Below, piece after piece: positions 17,325-27,004 of a DNA stretch of 64,000 bases (position 1 is its first letter; the number at the start of each line of letters is the position of its first letter). Source of the stretch: Propionicimonas sp. (GTDB taxonomy: Bacteria > Actinomycetota > Actinomycetes > Propionibacteriales > Propionibacteriaceae); the NCBI GenBank assembly GCA_013791955.1, contig VMSW01000004.1, positions 1 through 64,000 of the forward strand. The letters are read 5' to 3'. The notes beneath the pieces are model-generated. The model was not told the origin of the DNA. It saw only the letters and a program-made list of their open reading frames with translations, and searched no databases. A program made the translations under genes and the position numbers.

Positions 17325-18782
17325 TCAGTCAGTGACCGCCGGGATGGTGCCGGTGGTCTCTGAGGAGTTGTCCAATGGGTCCGCGCTGCCGGGTAGGCGG
17401 ACGGTGAACTCCGCGCCGCCGGTGCCAGCGCGGCCAGCCTTCACCCAGCCACCATGGGCCTTGATGGTCTGAGCCACGATCGACAAACCCAAACCGGAGC
17501 CGGGCGTAGTGCGGGCGTGGTCGGAGCGGTAGAAGCGATCAAAGACGTGCGGCAGGTCGGCGTCGGCGATGCCGGGCCCCTCATCGGAGATCCGCACCCG
17601 ATCACCGATCAGGCGCACCTTGATCCGTCCGCCTGGTGGGGAGAACTTCACCGCATTGTCGAGCAGGTTGGTGAAGGCGCGCTCCAAGCTGTCCGGTTCG
17701 CCGACCAGATACAGCGGCTCCATCTCCACGTCGAAGATCAGTGCGGGACCGCGGCGCTTCGCCCGGGTGACGGCGTTGTTGAGCACATCGCGCAGGTCGA
17801 TCGGCTCGGGATGAGCCTCCACCTTGTCGTCGCGCGACAGGTGCACCAGGTCGCCGATCAACTGGGTGAACTCGCCCAGCTGGGCGGCGATATCGCGCAG
17901 GATCTCACCGCGGGCCCCCTCAGGCAGCATGCCTTGGCGGTCATCAGCGATCAGCAGCTCGACATTGGTGCGCAGCGAAGTCAGCGGGGTGCGCAGCTCG
18001 TGGCCAGCGTCCGCGATCAGGCGGCGTTGCCGCTCGCGCGAGGAATACAGCGAGCGCATCATCGTGTTGAAGGCGCCGGTTAGGTCAGTCAGTTCGTCCA
18101 TGCCACCGGGCTCGATCGGCTCCAGCTGATCGGTCTCAGTGACTCGCGATACGGCCTCGGTCAACCGCTGAATCGGACGTAGGCCCGAGCGGGCGATCAC
18201 CCAGCCGATGGCGCCGGCCAGCAACACCGCCAACAGGCCGAAGGTGAGCAGCGAGAACGCCAAGATTCGCAGGATCTGATCGGTGGGGCCCAGTGGGCGG
18301 CCCATCACCAGCGCGTAGTAGACCGGCTCCTCCTCGCCAGCTCGCAGATCGGCGAAGGGGACGGCGACGATTCGGTAGGTCTCGCCATTCGAAGCTACCC
18401 CGGTGCGCGACGAGGTGCCGATCTGGGTGCGCGCGATCGCCAACTCAGCGGAGGTGGATTCCAGCTTGACCCCATCACCGGACGGCGTGATCACCCGGCC
18501 ATCAGAACGCACCAGCATCATCGTCACATTGGCGGTGGAGAGCGCCTCGCTGTTCAGCCCGCCAAGGGATTCGGCATCGCCAGCGATCCAAACACTGGTC
18601 ACATCGGCGACCGCCAGCAACTCCCGATCCAGCTGGTCGTAGATCGCGAAGGTGGTGATCAGGTAGGCGGCAATGCCGGTGATGGCGACCGCCGAAGCGA
18701 CCGCCACCGAGATCAAAGCCATCAACCGGTCATGCAACGGCCGGTTCGTCACCGAAAGGACCGAGCGGAGCCAGCGGATCAC
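17325..18782 (-). CDS. Two-component sensor histidine kinase (MprB-like)
   Basis: A 485-residue membrane kinase. Transmembrane segment 1 is about 20-46, an extracellular sensor domain of about 125 residues follows, then transmembrane segment 2 (about 170-197) and HAMP ([16 protein letters not shown]). The HisKA box is [16 protein letters not shown] with the phosphorylated His near 255. The ATPase boxes are [10 protein letters not shown] (N), ISDEGPGI (G1) and GSGLGLSIV (G2). It phosphorylates the response regulator whose gene lies upstream and overlaps it by four bases (ATGA). The pair resembles actinobacterial MprAB/TcrYX-type envelope-stress systems; the stimulus is unknown. Confidence 0.93.
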   Translation of the reverse strand: MIRWLRSVLSVTNRPLHDRLMALISVAVASAVAITGIAAYLITTFAIYDQLDRELLAVADVTSVWIAGDAESLGGLNSEALSTANVTMMLVRSDGRVITPSGDGVKLESTSAELAIARTQIGTSSRTGVASNGETYRIVAVPFADLRAGEEEPVYYALVMGRPLGPTDQILRILAFSLLTFGLLAVLLAGAIGWVIARSGLRPIQRLTEAVSRVTETDQLEPIEPGGMDELTDLTGAFNTMMRSLYSSRERQRRLIADAGHELRTPLTSLRTNVELLIADDRQGMLPEGARGEILRDIAAQLGEFTQLIGDLVHLSRDDKVEAHPEPIDLRDVLNNAVTRAKRRGPALIFDVEMEPLYLVGEPDSLERAFTNLLDNAVKFSPPGGRIKVRLIGDRVRISDEGPGIADADLPHVFDRFYRSDHARTTPGSGLGLSIVAQTIKAHGGWVKAGRAGTGGAEFTVRLPGSADPLDNSSETTGTIPAVTD

Positions 18783-19468
18783 GGTGGCGTCTCGCGCAGC
18801 ACGTAACCGATGCCGCGCACGGTGTGGATCAGACGGTTCTCGCCTTCACCCTCGGTCTTGCGGCGCAGGTACCCGATGTACACCTCCAACGAGTTGGCGG
18901 TGGTCGGGAAGTCGAAGCCCCATACCTCGTTCAGCAACCAGGAGCGCTCCAGCACGCGACGCGGGTTTTCCAGGAAGGTCTGCAGCAGGGCGAACTCGGT
19001 GCGGGTGAGGCTGATTCGCCGACCCGCACGGGTTACCTCGCGGGTCTGTAGATCCAAGCTGAGGTCGGCGAAGCTGAGCACCTCGGTGCCCTCTTCTTCG
19101 CTGGACGGACGCGAGCGCCGCGTGAGCGCCCGCAGGCGGGCCTGCAGTTCATCGAAGGAGAAAGGTTTGGCCATGTAGTCGTCGGCGCCAGCGTCCAAAC
19201 CGTCCACCCGATCACCAACGGCGTCGCGGGCGGTGAGCACGAGGATCGGCACGTCATTACCAGAGGCGCGCAGCGAACGGGTGGTCTCCAGACCGTCCAG
19301 CCGAGGCATCATCACGTCCATAATGACCGCGTCGGGGCGCAGCGAAGACAGTCGGGCCAGTGCGTCGACACCGTCATTGGCGGTGGTCACTTCATAGCCG
19401 GAGTAGCGCAGTGAGCGGGCCAGCGAGTCGCGAACCGCCTGGTCATCGTCCACAACGAGGATGTGCAT
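18779..19468 (-). CDS. OmpR-family response regulator (MprA-like)
   Basis: A 229-residue regulator. The receiver domain has the acidic pocket VDDD, the phosphorylated Asp51 in [12 protein letters not shown], the conserved threonine in VLTARD and Lys in YMAKPFSF. The winged-helix effector domain ([31 protein letters not shown]...[10 protein letters not shown]) is OmpR/PhoB type. The order regulator then kinase, with a 4-base overlap, points to translational coupling. Targets are not visible in the window. Confidence 0.95.
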   Translation of the reverse strand: MHILVVDDDQAVRDSLARSLRYSGYEVTTANDGVDALARLSSLRPDAVIMDVMMPRLDGLETTRSLRASGNDVPILVLTARDAVGDRVDGLDAGADDYMAKPFSFDELQARLRALTRRSRPSSEEEGTEVLSFADLSLDLQTREVTRAGRRISLTRTEFALLQTFLENPRRVLERSWLLNEVWGFDFPTTANSLEVYIGYLRRKTEGEGENRLIHTVRGIGYVLRETPP

Positions 19469-19523
19469 GACTACAGCCTGCCATGTTCGCCAGCTGGTTG
19501 GGTCCAGGCGGAGCGGGGGGAGT

Positions 19524-19997
19524 TCAACCGAGCAGTTCGCGAGCCCGCTTTACGACCTCGGGCATCGCGGCCTCGATCTGGTGCAAGGTCACGACGAAAT
19601 CGTTGTCGTCGCCGTACCACGGGTCTTCAATTTCCGAACCAGGCACCGCGTTCGGGTCGAAGTCGGAGAGGAGGTAGAGGTGGTCGGCGTGCGGCGAAAG
19701 CTGGCGCAGTTTGGTCAGATGCAGGGCTTCCATGCCGATGACCAGGTCGGCGTCGTCAATCTCTTGGGCACTCACCTTGTGGGCGGAGTGCGGCCCGGGG
19801 TGGTAGCCGGCCTGGGTCAGGACGGCCACGGCGCGCGCGTCCATCGGATGGCCGGACTCTTCCGAGCTGACCCCGCCGCTGCTGAACTCGATCCCGGCCA
19901 CGTGCTCACTGGCGGCTTTGCTGCGGGCAATCACCTCGGCCATCGGCGAGCGGCAGATATTTCCCCAGCACACGAACAGGATGTGCGGGGCGCTCAT
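19524..19997 (-). CDS. Low-molecular-weight protein-tyrosine phosphatase
   Basis: A 157-residue phosphatase. The P-loop CWGNICRS (Cys10, Arg16) follows the usual N-terminal strand ILFVC, and the general-acid loop is [11 protein letters not shown]. It removes phosphate from protein tyrosines; homologues act in secretion or capsule control. The ATG at 19997 overlaps the stop of the upstream membrane-protein gene by four bases, which decides the start. The Trp after the catalytic Cys replaces the more common Leu/Thr. Confidence 0.92.
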   Translation of the reverse strand: MSAPHILFVCWGNICRSPMAEVIARSKAASEHVAGIEFSSGGVSSEESGHPMDARAVAVLTQAGYHPGPHSAHKVSAQEIDDADLVIGMEALHLTKLRQLSPHADHLYLLSDFDPNAVPGSEIEDPWYGDDNDFVVTLHQIEAAMPEVVKRARELLG

Positions 19998-20374
19998 CGG
20001 TGCTCTTCCCCGCGCTTGAAGAAGGCGTTTAGGACGAAGCTCACTATCGAGACAATCAGGGCGCCCCAGAAGGCGGTGCCCCAATCGGCCACATGCCAGG
20101 CCAGGCCGAGTTGCCCGGCGATCCAGGAGACGAACATCAGCAGCAGGGCGTTGATGACTAGCAGAAACAGACCCAGCGTGATCAGGATCAGCGGTGCAGC
20201 GGCGAAGGTGAACAGTGGCTTGACCAACGAGTTCACGATCCCGAAGATCACCGCCACGGCCACGATCGTCCAACCTCTGGCCCAGTCGTCGGCGGCGGCG
20301 TCGGTGCTGATTCCTGGCAACCACCAAGTCGCCACCGCGAGTGCCGCTGCGCTGGCGAAGAAACGTGCGAACAT
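19994..20374 (-). CDS. Phage holin family 4 / YvlD-like membrane protein
   Basis: A 126-residue membrane protein with four predicted hydrophobic helices (about 3-18, 33-52, 57-83, 98-118) and the family signature FGIVNSLVKPLF. It ends in a basic tail KRGEEHR. Proteins of this family (called phage holin family 4) are chromosomal in many actinobacteria and their role is not settled. It is the first gene of a two-gene unit with the tyrosine phosphatase and is divergent from the carbamoyltransferase gene. Confidence 0.85.
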   Translation of the reverse strand: MFARFFASAAALAVATWWLPGISTDAAADDWARGWTIVAVAVIFGIVNSLVKPLFTFAAAPLILITLGLFLLVINALLLMFVSWIAGQLGLAWHVADWGTAFWGALIVSIVSFVLNAFFKRGEEHR

Positions 20375-20437
20375 GCGCCAATGCTGTCACGACTGGCAGA
20401 GTTCTCCTACTGACGATCAGCTAGGAGGCAACTCATC

Positions 20438-21427
20438 ATGAGTTTGCACGGACGGCACTTCCTCAAGGAAATCGACTTCACCCCGGCCGAGTGGCATCAC
20501 CTGCTCGACCTCACCACTGAGCTGAAGGCCGCTCGTAAGGCTGGCACGGAGGTGCCGCGCCTGGTCGGGGCGAACATCGCGCTGATCTTCGAGAAGACCT
20601 CCACCCGCACCCGCTCGGCTTTCGAGGTGGCCGCCCATCACCAGGGCGCCCACGTCACCCAGATGGACGGAAACTCCTCCCAGCTAGGGCATAAGGAGTC
20701 GCCAGCCGACACCGCCCGGGTGCTCTCGCGGTTGTTCGACGGCATTCAGTACCGCGGTGCCAAGCAGTCGACGGTGGAAACGATCGCCAAGTACTCCTCG
20801 GTGCCGGTGTGGAACGGCCTCACCGACGAATGGCACCCCACCCAGAGCCTGTGTGACATGTTCACGATGCGCGAATCCAGCGGCAAGGACGACCACGACA
20901 TCAGCTTCGCCTACGTCGGCGATGCCCGCTTCAACGTTGGCTGCTCGCTGCTGATCGGCGGCGCCCTGCTCGGCATGGACGTCCGGATCGTCGCACCGAA
21001 GAAGTTGCTGCCGCCGGATTCGGTGATTGCCTCGGCGATGCAGATTGCTGGCGACACCGGCGCGCGGATCACCCTCACCGATGAGTTGGATGGTGTGGTG
21101 GGCTGCGACTTCCTGCACACCGACATCTGGGTATCGATGGGGGAGCCCGAGAGTGTGTGGACTGAGCGAATTTTGCTGCTGAAGGATTACCAGGTGAACA
21201 CCGCCCTGATGGAGCGCACCGGGGTGGACGAGGTGAAGTTCATGCATTGCCTGCCCGCCTATCACAACCGCGAGACCAGCGTGGGTGAGCAGGTGTTCTC
21301 CCGCTTCGGCCTGCCCGAGCTTGAGGTCACCGACGAGGTCTTCGAGTCGGATGCCTCGATCGTCTTCGATCAGGCCGAGAACCGGATGCACTCCATCAAA
21401 GCGATCCTGGTGTCCACCCTTTCCTGA
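20438..21427 (+). CDS. argF: Ornithine carbamoyltransferase
   Basis: A 329-residue transferase making citrulline from ornithine and carbamoyl phosphate, or the reverse. The carbamoyl-phosphate loop STRTR is at 55-59, with [24 protein letters not shown] and [12 protein letters not shown] after it. The ornithine loop HCLPAYH and C-terminal [18 protein letters not shown] follow. AGGAGG precedes the ATG. It is not next to other arg or arc genes, and its length is nearer catabolic ArcB enzymes, so whether it is biosynthetic or catabolic is open. Confidence 0.9.
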   Translation: MSLHGRHFLKEIDFTPAEWHHLLDLTTELKAARKAGTEVPRLVGANIALIFEKTSTRTRSAFEVAAHHQGAHVTQMDGNSSQLGHKESPADTARVLSRLFDGIQYRGAKQSTVETIAKYSSVPVWNGLTDEWHPTQSLCDMFTMRESSGKDDHDISFAYVGDARFNVGCSLLIGGALLGMDVRIVAPKKLLPPDSVIASAMQIAGDTGARITLTDELDGVVGCDFLHTDIWVSMGEPESVWTERILLLKDYQVNTALMERTGVDEVKFMHCLPAYHNRETSVGEQVFSRFGLPELEVTDEVFESDASIVFDQAENRMHSIKAILVSTLS

Positions 21428-21545
21428 GTCTCCTGCCCAGTTCCCTGAGTCTCCTGCCCAGTTCCCTGAGCCTCCTGCCCAGTTCCCTGAGCCCGTCGAA
21501 GGGTCGGGGACGGTTCCGCTGCGCAGCTCATGGGGACGGTTCCTG
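21425..21545. repeat. Family B and A repeats after the carbamoyltransferase gene
   Basis: Four copies of CCCAGTTCCCTGAG(T/C)CTCCTG-type units (period about 23) begin at the last codons of the carbamoyltransferase gene. CCCGTCGAAGGGTCGGGG follows, then two inverted family A cores (GGGGACGGTTCC). The two families abut here. Confidence 0.8.
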
Positions 21546-21606
21546 CGCTGGATGGCTTCAGCCGGCTCGACGCCCCAACGTCGACGGTGGCGAGTAGCGT
21601 TGCCAC

Positions 21607-22647
21607 ATGGCCTTTCCACAACACCTTCCAGTCTCCCGAGTGCCCGATCCGGCCGTTGCCCCCACACTGCGGTGGGGAATCATGGCTCCCGGTGGCATCG
21701 CGCGAGCCTTCGCGTCCGCGCTGCGCGCCAGCACCCGCCAACAGATCGTCGCTGTCGGTTCCCGCAGTCAACAGCGCGCCGCCGAGTTCGCTGCTGAGTT
21801 CGGCGCCGGGTCCGCGTACGGCTCCTATGAGCAGCTCGTGGCTGACCCGCAGGTGCAGGCGATCTACGTTGCCTCGCCGCACAGCGAGCACTTTGAGCAG
21901 GCGATGCTGGCAATCCAGGCCGGCAAGCACGTCCTGGTAGAGAAGGCATTCACCCGAAACGCTGCCGAGGCGCGCAAACTCGTGGACGCGGCGCGCGTGC
22001 AAGGCGTGGCGCTGATGGAGGCCATGTGGACCCGGTTCCTGCCGCGCGCTGACATCGTCCGCCAACTGCTGGCGGACGGGGCCCTCGGCGAGCTGGAAAC
22101 CTTGATCGGCGATCACGGGCAGTCTCTGGAGCACGTCGAGCGGATGATGCGGCCGGAGTTGGCCGGTGGTGCCTTACTCGATCTCGGCATCTACCCGGTC
22201 TCTTACAGCTTCTTCGCCCTGGGCGCGCCAAAGACCGTCCGGGTGATCGGGGAACTGACCCCGTCCGGGGTGGATCGCCAACTCAGCATCACCTTCGGCG
22301 ATTATGTGGACCATCCGCATGCTCAAGCGCTGGTGAGCACCACTTTGGCGGCGAAGACCCCCACCACGATGGCGATTTGCGGCAGCCTGGCCCGCATCGA
22401 ACTCGACGGCGACTTCTACACCCCCGGTCGGGTGCGGGTGGTCACCAAGGCCGGTGAGGTGCTGCTCAGCCCGCCGGACGTGATGGTCGGCCATCAGGGC
22501 TTGGCCTACGAGGCGGCCCACTTCGCCCAGTTGGTCAGCGACGGTTTCACCGAATCGCCGCAACTGCCGCTGGCCGAAACGGTGGCCATCATGAGCGTCC
22601 TCGACAAGGTGCGCCATCAGCTTGGAGTCCGCTACCCCGGCGAGTAG
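21607..22647 (+). CDS. Gfo/Idh/MocA-family NAD(P)-dependent oxidoreductase
   Basis: A 346-residue dehydrogenase. The Rossmann fold has RWGIMAPGGIARAFASAL near 22-40, then YVASPHSEHFEQAMLAIQAGKHVLVEKAF with the conserved EK of the family. The C-terminal substrate domain contains MWTRFLPRAD and GGALLDLGIYPVSYS, which fit the dihydrodiol-dehydrogenase/glucose-fructose-type branch. The substrate is probably a sugar or cyclitol, not determinable here. The first 15 residues before the fold are not conserved, so a slightly later start is possible. Confidence 0.85.
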   Translation: MAFPQHLPVSRVPDPAVAPTLRWGIMAPGGIARAFASALRASTRQQIVAVGSRSQQRAAEFAAEFGAGSAYGSYEQLVADPQVQAIYVASPHSEHFEQAMLAIQAGKHVLVEKAFTRNAAEARKLVDAARVQGVALMEAMWTRFLPRADIVRQLLADGALGELETLIGDHGQSLEHVERMMRPELAGGALLDLGIYPVSYSFFALGAPKTVRVIGELTPSGVDRQLSITFGDYVDHPHAQALVSTTLAAKTPTTMAICGSLARIELDGDFYTPGRVRVVTKAGEVLLSPPDVMVGHQGLAYEAAHFAQLVSDGFTESPQLPLAETVAIMSVLDKVRHQLGVRYPGE

Positions 22648-22654
22648 CCGACCT

Positions 22655-22817
22655 GACTGCTCCTATTGGGGACGGTTCCAATAGGAGCTGCGCTAATCGG
22701 AACCGTCCCCGTGAGCTGCGCGGAGGAACCGTCCCCGTGAGCTGTGCGGAGGAACCGTCCCCGTGAGCTGCGCGGAGGAACCGTCCCCGTGAGCTGCGCG
22801 GAGGAACCGTCCCCGTG
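22655..22817. repeat. Family A 26-bp tandem array
   Basis: About five copies of the GGAACCGTCCCCGTGAGCTG(C/T)GCG unit, preceded by an inverted copy (GGGGACGGTTCC). It nearly matches the array at 24-146 in unit, period and copy number. It ends just before the HAD-hydrolase stop codon. Confidence 0.9.
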
Positions 22818-22826
22818 CGCTGGGGG

Positions 22827-23438
22827 CTAGTGGGTCGGCAGTTCTTGGTTGCAGACTTCGGCGAGCCAGGTCATGGAGTCGGCGTCGTCGACCCAAAGGT
22901 GGCTGAGCCAACCGTAGGCGCCGGCGGCGTCCACACACTCAATGCGGTCATCGATGAAGGCGACCTGATCGGGGTTCACCTCGAGTTGGGCGGTGACCGC
23001 GGGGAACACCGCCGGGTCAGGTTTGCTCAGCCGTAGCTCAGAGGAGATGAACACCCGGTCGATCAGCGCCGACCAGTCGGCAAGGCGCACCGCTCGTCCC
23101 AAAGCCAGTGGGCCGTTGCTCACCAGGGCGGTGCGTAGCCCCCACGAATAGACAGTGGTCAGCATCGCTTCGGCAGAGGGACGCAACTGAATCCACAACT
23201 CGGCGTCCAGACTGGCCAGGTGGGTGATCCGCGCCGCAGTCGGCTCCAGGCCGAGGCTGCTGAGCAGCGGGCCCCAATACTCCACGCGTGAGCCACCGCC
23301 GTCATAGGCAGATCGACCCGTCCAGTAGAGCTCTTCGTACTGATAAGTGAGCACTCCGAGGAACTCCGCCGGAGCGGAGAAGAGGTCGGGCGGTGAAGCC
23401 AGCACCTTGCCCAGATCGAAAGCGACGAAGCCGATCAC
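22827..23438 (-). CDS. HAD-superfamily hydrolase
   Basis: A 203-residue phosphatase-like protein. Motif I is FDLGKVL (Asp8 nucleophile, the D-x-G-x-V form of YihX-like enzymes), motif II is TALVSNGP, motif III lysine is in RLSKPDPAVF and motif IV is FIDDRIECVDAA. The helical cap lies between motifs I and II. It is probably a small phosphomonoester hydrolase, with the substrate unknown. It stands alone. Confidence 0.85.
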   Translation of the reverse strand: MIGFVAFDLGKVLASPPDLFSAPAEFLGVLTYQYEELYWTGRSAYDGGGSRVEYWGPLLSSLGLEPTAARITHLASLDAELWIQLRPSAEAMLTTVYSWGLRTALVSNGPLALGRAVRLADWSALIDRVFISSELRLSKPDPAVFPAVTAQLEVNPDQVAFIDDRIECVDAAGAYGWLSHLWVDDADSMTWLAEVCNQELPTH

Positions 23439-23524
23439 CTGCCCAGGCTAGCGCCTATGCCTTGCTCTGACGCGGGCCCGGCGACCTACACTCGCCCAAT
23501 GGCGACCATGGAGCGGGCAGCGCA

Positions 23525-24403
23525 ATGGCTCATCCGCGGCTAACGTCCTACCTAGGACGCTCCCGCCTTGCGCCCAGCGGGCAGGTGGCCCTGGCCGCCG
23601 GAGTGGAATGGTACGACCAGCACCTCGCCCTGGAACAGCTCGACAAGCGCACAGTGGCCATCGGGGAGCCGCGGTACTACCAACAAAACGTCAGCTACTT
23701 GATCAGCGGCACCGCCCGCGCCGTCATCTACGACACTGGAACCGGGCTGGCTGATACTCCAGGTGCGGTCAACGCCCTAGCCGAGGGCCCGGTGGTCGCC
23801 ACCTGTTCCCACCAGCATTACGACCACGTGGGCAACCTGGATCGCTTCGACGAGGTGTGGCTGCTGGATCTTCCCCAATATCGGCGAGCCGTCCGAAACG
23901 AGCTGCTGCGTCCACCCCTGCGCCTTCACTTGGGCCCACTGGAGGCCATGCCGCGGCCGGTATTCCGGGTGAGCAAATGGCTGCCGGACGGCGCGATGAT
24001 CGACCTGGGTGGACGCCAACTCCGGGTGCTGCACTTACCTGGGCATACTGTCGACGGGATGGCGCTGCATGACGTGAGTGCCGACCAACTCTTTGTGGGG
24101 GATTTCCTCTACCCCGGCGGTGCCTATGCCTTCACTCCAACCGGGAACCTGGCCGACTACACCGCCTCAGCGGCCCGCTTGCTGGAGTTGACCAGCGCGA
24201 CGACCCAGATCTTCGTGGCTCACCCCGGACGAGTTCCAGTGTTCAGCGCTCCCCGAATGACCAGGCAGGACCTCGACGACCTTTGGGTCGGGCTGCGCGA
24301 TGCACAGGCGCGGCCTAACTCGGCCAAAGGACTTCTATTGCGCAGCTACCCAGCCGGGTCGCAGCTGTCGATCCTCGCCAGGGCGCCCTGGGCCCGCCCT
24401 TAG
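23525..24403 (+). CDS. Metallo-beta-lactamase-fold hydrolase
   Basis: A 292-residue hydrolase with the metal motif SHQHYDHVGN (H-x-H-x-D-H), a later HLPGHTVDGM, the bridging Asp in LFVGDFLYPGG and a final VAHPGR. The family hydrolyses thioesters, lactones or similar substrates. The C-terminus lacks any added domain. Earlier ATGs at 23500 and 23509 are in another frame, so 23525 is the likely start. It is convergent with the cbb operon. Confidence 0.82.
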   Translation: MAHPRLTSYLGRSRLAPSGQVALAAGVEWYDQHLALEQLDKRTVAIGEPRYYQQNVSYLISGTARAVIYDTGTGLADTPGAVNALAEGPVVATCSHQHYDHVGNLDRFDEVWLLDLPQYRRAVRNELLRPPLRLHLGPLEAMPRPVFRVSKWLPDGAMIDLGGRQLRVLHLPGHTVDGMALHDVSADQLFVGDFLYPGGAYAFTPTGNLADYTASAARLLELTSATTQIFVAHPGRVPVFSAPRMTRQDLDDLWVGLRDAQARPNSAKGLLLRSYPAGSQLSILARAPWARP

Positions 24404-24421
24404 CGCCAAGGGCATTGGATA

Positions 24422-24455
24422 GGTCGGCGGCGCCCCCCAGCTCACGCCGCCGACC
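24422..24455. terminator. Hairpin between convergent genes
   Basis: An 11-bp stem GGTCGGCGGCG / CGCCGCCGACC around a 12-base loop. It has no clear T run, but its position between the MBL gene and the end of cbbM fits a bidirectional terminator. A weaker stem AAGACCG/CGGTCTT overlaps the cbbM stop codon on the minus strand. Confidence 0.6.
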
Positions 24456-24529
24456 CGATATCCCGAACGTCGCGCCGCCGCGAAGGGCTGACGTTCTTTT
24501 CCTAATCGACCAGTCCGCCGAAAGACCGA

Positions 24530-25909
24530 TTAGGCGGTCTTCAATAGCCGATCACGCCAACCTGGGAACAAGAGGTCAGCATCGGCCGGGAAAGACTCGA
24601 AGGCTCGGGCAAACTCCCGATGCGTCGCGGCCCACTCCACCGGGTCAGCGCCGGCCGCCCAGCCGTCGTAGGCCTGGCGCAGCGAGCGAGCGCCTGCAGC
24701 GGGGCCGTCCAGGTGGCCGTAAGCGCCGCCACCGGCGGTGTTGAGCAGGTTGCCGTGGCCGAGGTTCTCGAAGAAGCCGGGCAGTCGCAGCGCGTTCATT
24801 CCGCCCGACACGATCGGGGTGGTGGCCTTGATGCCGTCCCACTTCTGGAAGTAGATCGGCCCCTGGGCTTCGTCCCGCTCGATCATGTAGGCGATCACCC
24901 GATCATCAGCTGCGCCCTCCATCTTGCCGTGGCCCATGGTGCCGACGTGAATGCCGGACGCGCCCTGCAGGCGCGACATCTTGGCCAGGACGAAGGCGGT
25001 GTAGCCGCGCTTGGCACTCGGCGAGGTGATCGCGCCGTGACCGGCCCGGTGGTAATGCAGGAACTGATTCGGGTAGTTGCGCCGAGCGGTGGTGACCATG
25101 CCGGGGCCGCCGACATAGCCGTCCACCAGGAAGGCCAACTTGTTGGCATCGGGGCCAAAGACGCCCAGGGCGAAGTCGGCGCGGGCCAGCATCTCGTGGT
25201 GGTCATCGGCGGTGATGTTCATGCTGAACAACTTGGCTTCGCCGGTTTCGTCCATCGCGCGCTTCATCGCGTCGTAGACCAACGGAATGGTCTGCTTCAG
25301 CGGCGAGAAGGTCTGGTTGCCCTGCGGCTCGTCGTTCTTGATGAAGTCGCCGCCCATCCAAAACTCGTAGGCGGCCCGCGCGAACGGCTCGGGGCGCAAG
25401 CCCAGCTTCGGCTTGATGATCGTGCCGGAGATGTAGCCACCATCAGTGGTCGGACGGCCAAGGATGCGCCACAGGTCAGCGATGTTCATTGCCGGGCCGT
25501 CGAACTGGCGAATCACCTCCGGGGGCACCCAGAAGTCGACCATCTTGGCAAACTCGATGTCGCCCATGCCCTGGTTGTTGCCGATGGTCAGGGTCAGGAA
25601 GGAGACCATCATCATTCGGCCGTCGGTCATGTTGCGATCGAACAGCTCCAGCGGGTAGGCGATCCGCATGTCCTGGTTGGCCTCATCGGCGAGGTAGACC
25701 AGCGCGTCGACACCTTTGGTGAAGTCATCGGTGGTTGATACCTCGACATTGGTGCCGGTGGAGGACTCCGCGGCGAAATGGGCTGCGGCGGCCAGGTAGG
25801 TCTGGCCGGGCTTCGGCATCATCTGATAGGCGCACAAGATGTGCTTGCCGCCGGCCATCAGCTCGGCTTCGGTCAGGCTCAGGTCCGCGTAGCGGCTCGA
25901 CTGGTCCAT
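24530..25909 (-). CDS. cbbM: Ribulose-1,5-bisphosphate carboxylase/oxygenase, form II
   Basis: A 459-residue form II RuBisCO. It fixes CO2 onto ribulose bisphosphate to give two 3-phosphoglycerates. Active-site residues fall at the same numbers as in Rhodospirillum rubrum CbbM: Lys166 ([10 protein letters not shown]), carbamate Lys191 with Asp193/Glu194 ([14 protein letters not shown]), His287 (HYHRAGH), His321, loop-6 Lys329 ([10 protein letters not shown]) and Ser368 (SGGMNAL). No small-subunit gene is present or needed. AAGGAG lies 7 bases before the ATG. It is the last gene of the cbb operon, 26 bases after cbbA. RuBisCO in actinobacteria is usually form I, so form II suggests transfer; the base composition looks like that of neighbouring genes. 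Confidence 0.97.
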   Translation of the reverse strand: MDQSSRYADLSLTEAELMAGGKHILCAYQMMPKPGQTYLAAAAHFAAESSTGTNVEVSTTDDFTKGVDALVYLADEANQDMRIAYPLELFDRNMTDGRMMMVSFLTLTIGNNQGMGDIEFAKMVDFWVPPEVIRQFDGPAMNIADLWRILGRPTTDGGYISGTIIKPKLGLRPEPFARAAYEFWMGGDFIKNDEPQGNQTFSPLKQTIPLVYDAMKRAMDETGEAKLFSMNITADDHHEMLARADFALGVFGPDANKLAFLVDGYVGGPGMVTTARRNYPNQFLHYHRAGHGAITSPSAKRGYTAFVLAKMSRLQGASGIHVGTMGHGKMEGAADDRVIAYMIERDEAQGPIYFQKWDGIKATTPIVSGGMNALRLPGFFENLGHGNLLNTAGGGAYGHLDGPAAGARSLRQAYDGWAAGADPVEWAATHREFARAFESFPADADLLFPGWRDRLLKTA

Positions 25910-25935
25910 GCTGTGCTCCTTCTAGTGGGCCAGAG

Positions 25936-27003
25936 TCAACTGGTGATGCGTTGGGTGAGGCTGCCGTCGGCGTACCGAGCGGCCATGTCTGCGGTGGTGA
26001 TCGGAGTGAGACGGGAGGCTTGACCGGCCGAGCCGAACTGCTCGTAGCGCAGGCGGCACAAGGTGGTGACCGCCTCCATTGCCGGAATCAAGAACTTGCG
26101 CGGATCGAACTCGTCGCGCTTGGTGGTGGCCACCTTGCGGAAGGCGCCGGTCATGGCCAGCCGCAGATCGGTGTCGATGTTGACCTTGCGGACGCCGTAG
26201 CGAATGCCCTCGAGGATCTCCTCAATCGGCACTCCCCAGGTCTGCGGCAGCTCCCCACCCCAAGCGTTGAACTCGTCTTGGAGTTCCTGGGGCACCGAAG
26301 AAGACCCGTGCATCACCAGATGCAGGTCGGGCATCCGGGAGTTGATCGCCTTCAGCGTCTCCATCGAGAGCACCTCGGCGTCGGGCTTCCGGCTGAACTT
26401 GTAGGCCCCGTGCGAGGTGCCCATCGCGATGGCCAGCGCGTCCACCTCGGTACGGCGGACGAAATCGACGGCCTGATCGGGGTCGGTGAGCAGCTGGCTG
26501 CGCTCCAAGGTGCCCGTGGCGCCGTGACCGTCCTCCTGCTCGCCGGTGCCGGTGTCGAGCCGACCCAGCACCCCCAACTCGCCTTCCACTGAGACGCCGC
26601 GGGCGTGGGCGTACTCGCGCACCGCCGTGGTCACCTCAACGTTCTGCTCGTAGGTGGTGGGCGTCTTGGCGTCCTCCAGCAGTGAGCCGTCCATCATCAC
26701 GCTGGTGTAGCCCTGGTCGATCGCCGAGAAGCAGGTGTCGGTGCCATTGCCATGATCCTGGTGGACGCAGATCGGGGTGTTCGGGAAGAGCTCTTCAGCC
26801 GCCTCCATCATCTTGCGCACCATCGCGTCACCGGCGTAGCTGCGCGCACCCCGGCTGACCTGAAGGATTGCCGGGGAGTCGACGGCTTCGGCGGCGCGCA
26901 TGATCGCCAGCATCTGCTCCATGTTGTTGACGTTGAAGGCCGGCAGGCCGTAGCCGTACTCGCCGGCGTGATCCAGCAGTTGGCGCAGGGTGATTCGGGC
27001 CAT
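25936..27003 (-). CDS. cbbA: Fructose/sedoheptulose-bisphosphate aldolase, class II, Calvin-cycle type
   Basis: A 355-residue zinc aldolase. It condenses triose phosphates to fructose bisphosphate and probably also makes sedoheptulose bisphosphate. Zinc and active-site regions are [36 protein letters not shown] and [13 protein letters not shown]. The sequence follows the Calvin-cycle subtype of proteobacterial CbbA proteins ([13 protein letters not shown] start). Its ATG at 27003 lies one base after the cbbT stop codon, indicating translational coupling. An upstream in-frame methionine would lie inside cbbT and is not preferred. Confidence 0.95.
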   Translation of the reverse strand: MARITLRQLLDHAGEYGYGLPAFNVNNMEQMLAIMRAAEAVDSPAILQVSRGARSYAGDAMVRKMMEAAEELFPNTPICVHQDHGNGTDTCFSAIDQGYTSVMMDGSLLEDAKTPTTYEQNVEVTTAVREYAHARGVSVEGELGVLGRLDTGTGEQEDGHGATGTLERSQLLTDPDQAVDFVRRTEVDALAIAMGTSHGAYKFSRKPDAEVLSMETLKAINSRMPDLHLVMHGSSSVPQELQDEFNAWGGELPQTWGVPIEEILEGIRYGVRKVNIDTDLRLAMTGAFRKVATTKRDEFDPRKFLIPAMEAVTTLCRLRYEQFGSAGQASRLTPITTADMAARYADGSLTQRITS

Positions 27004-27004
27004 G

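Noticed and set aside
19994..20374. Prophage remnant because of the holin-family name
   Set aside because: No other phage genes nearby; this family is commonly chromosomal.
24620..25738. 372-codon plus-strand frame opposite cbbM
   Set aside because: It is antisense to an intact RuBisCO and has no domain.
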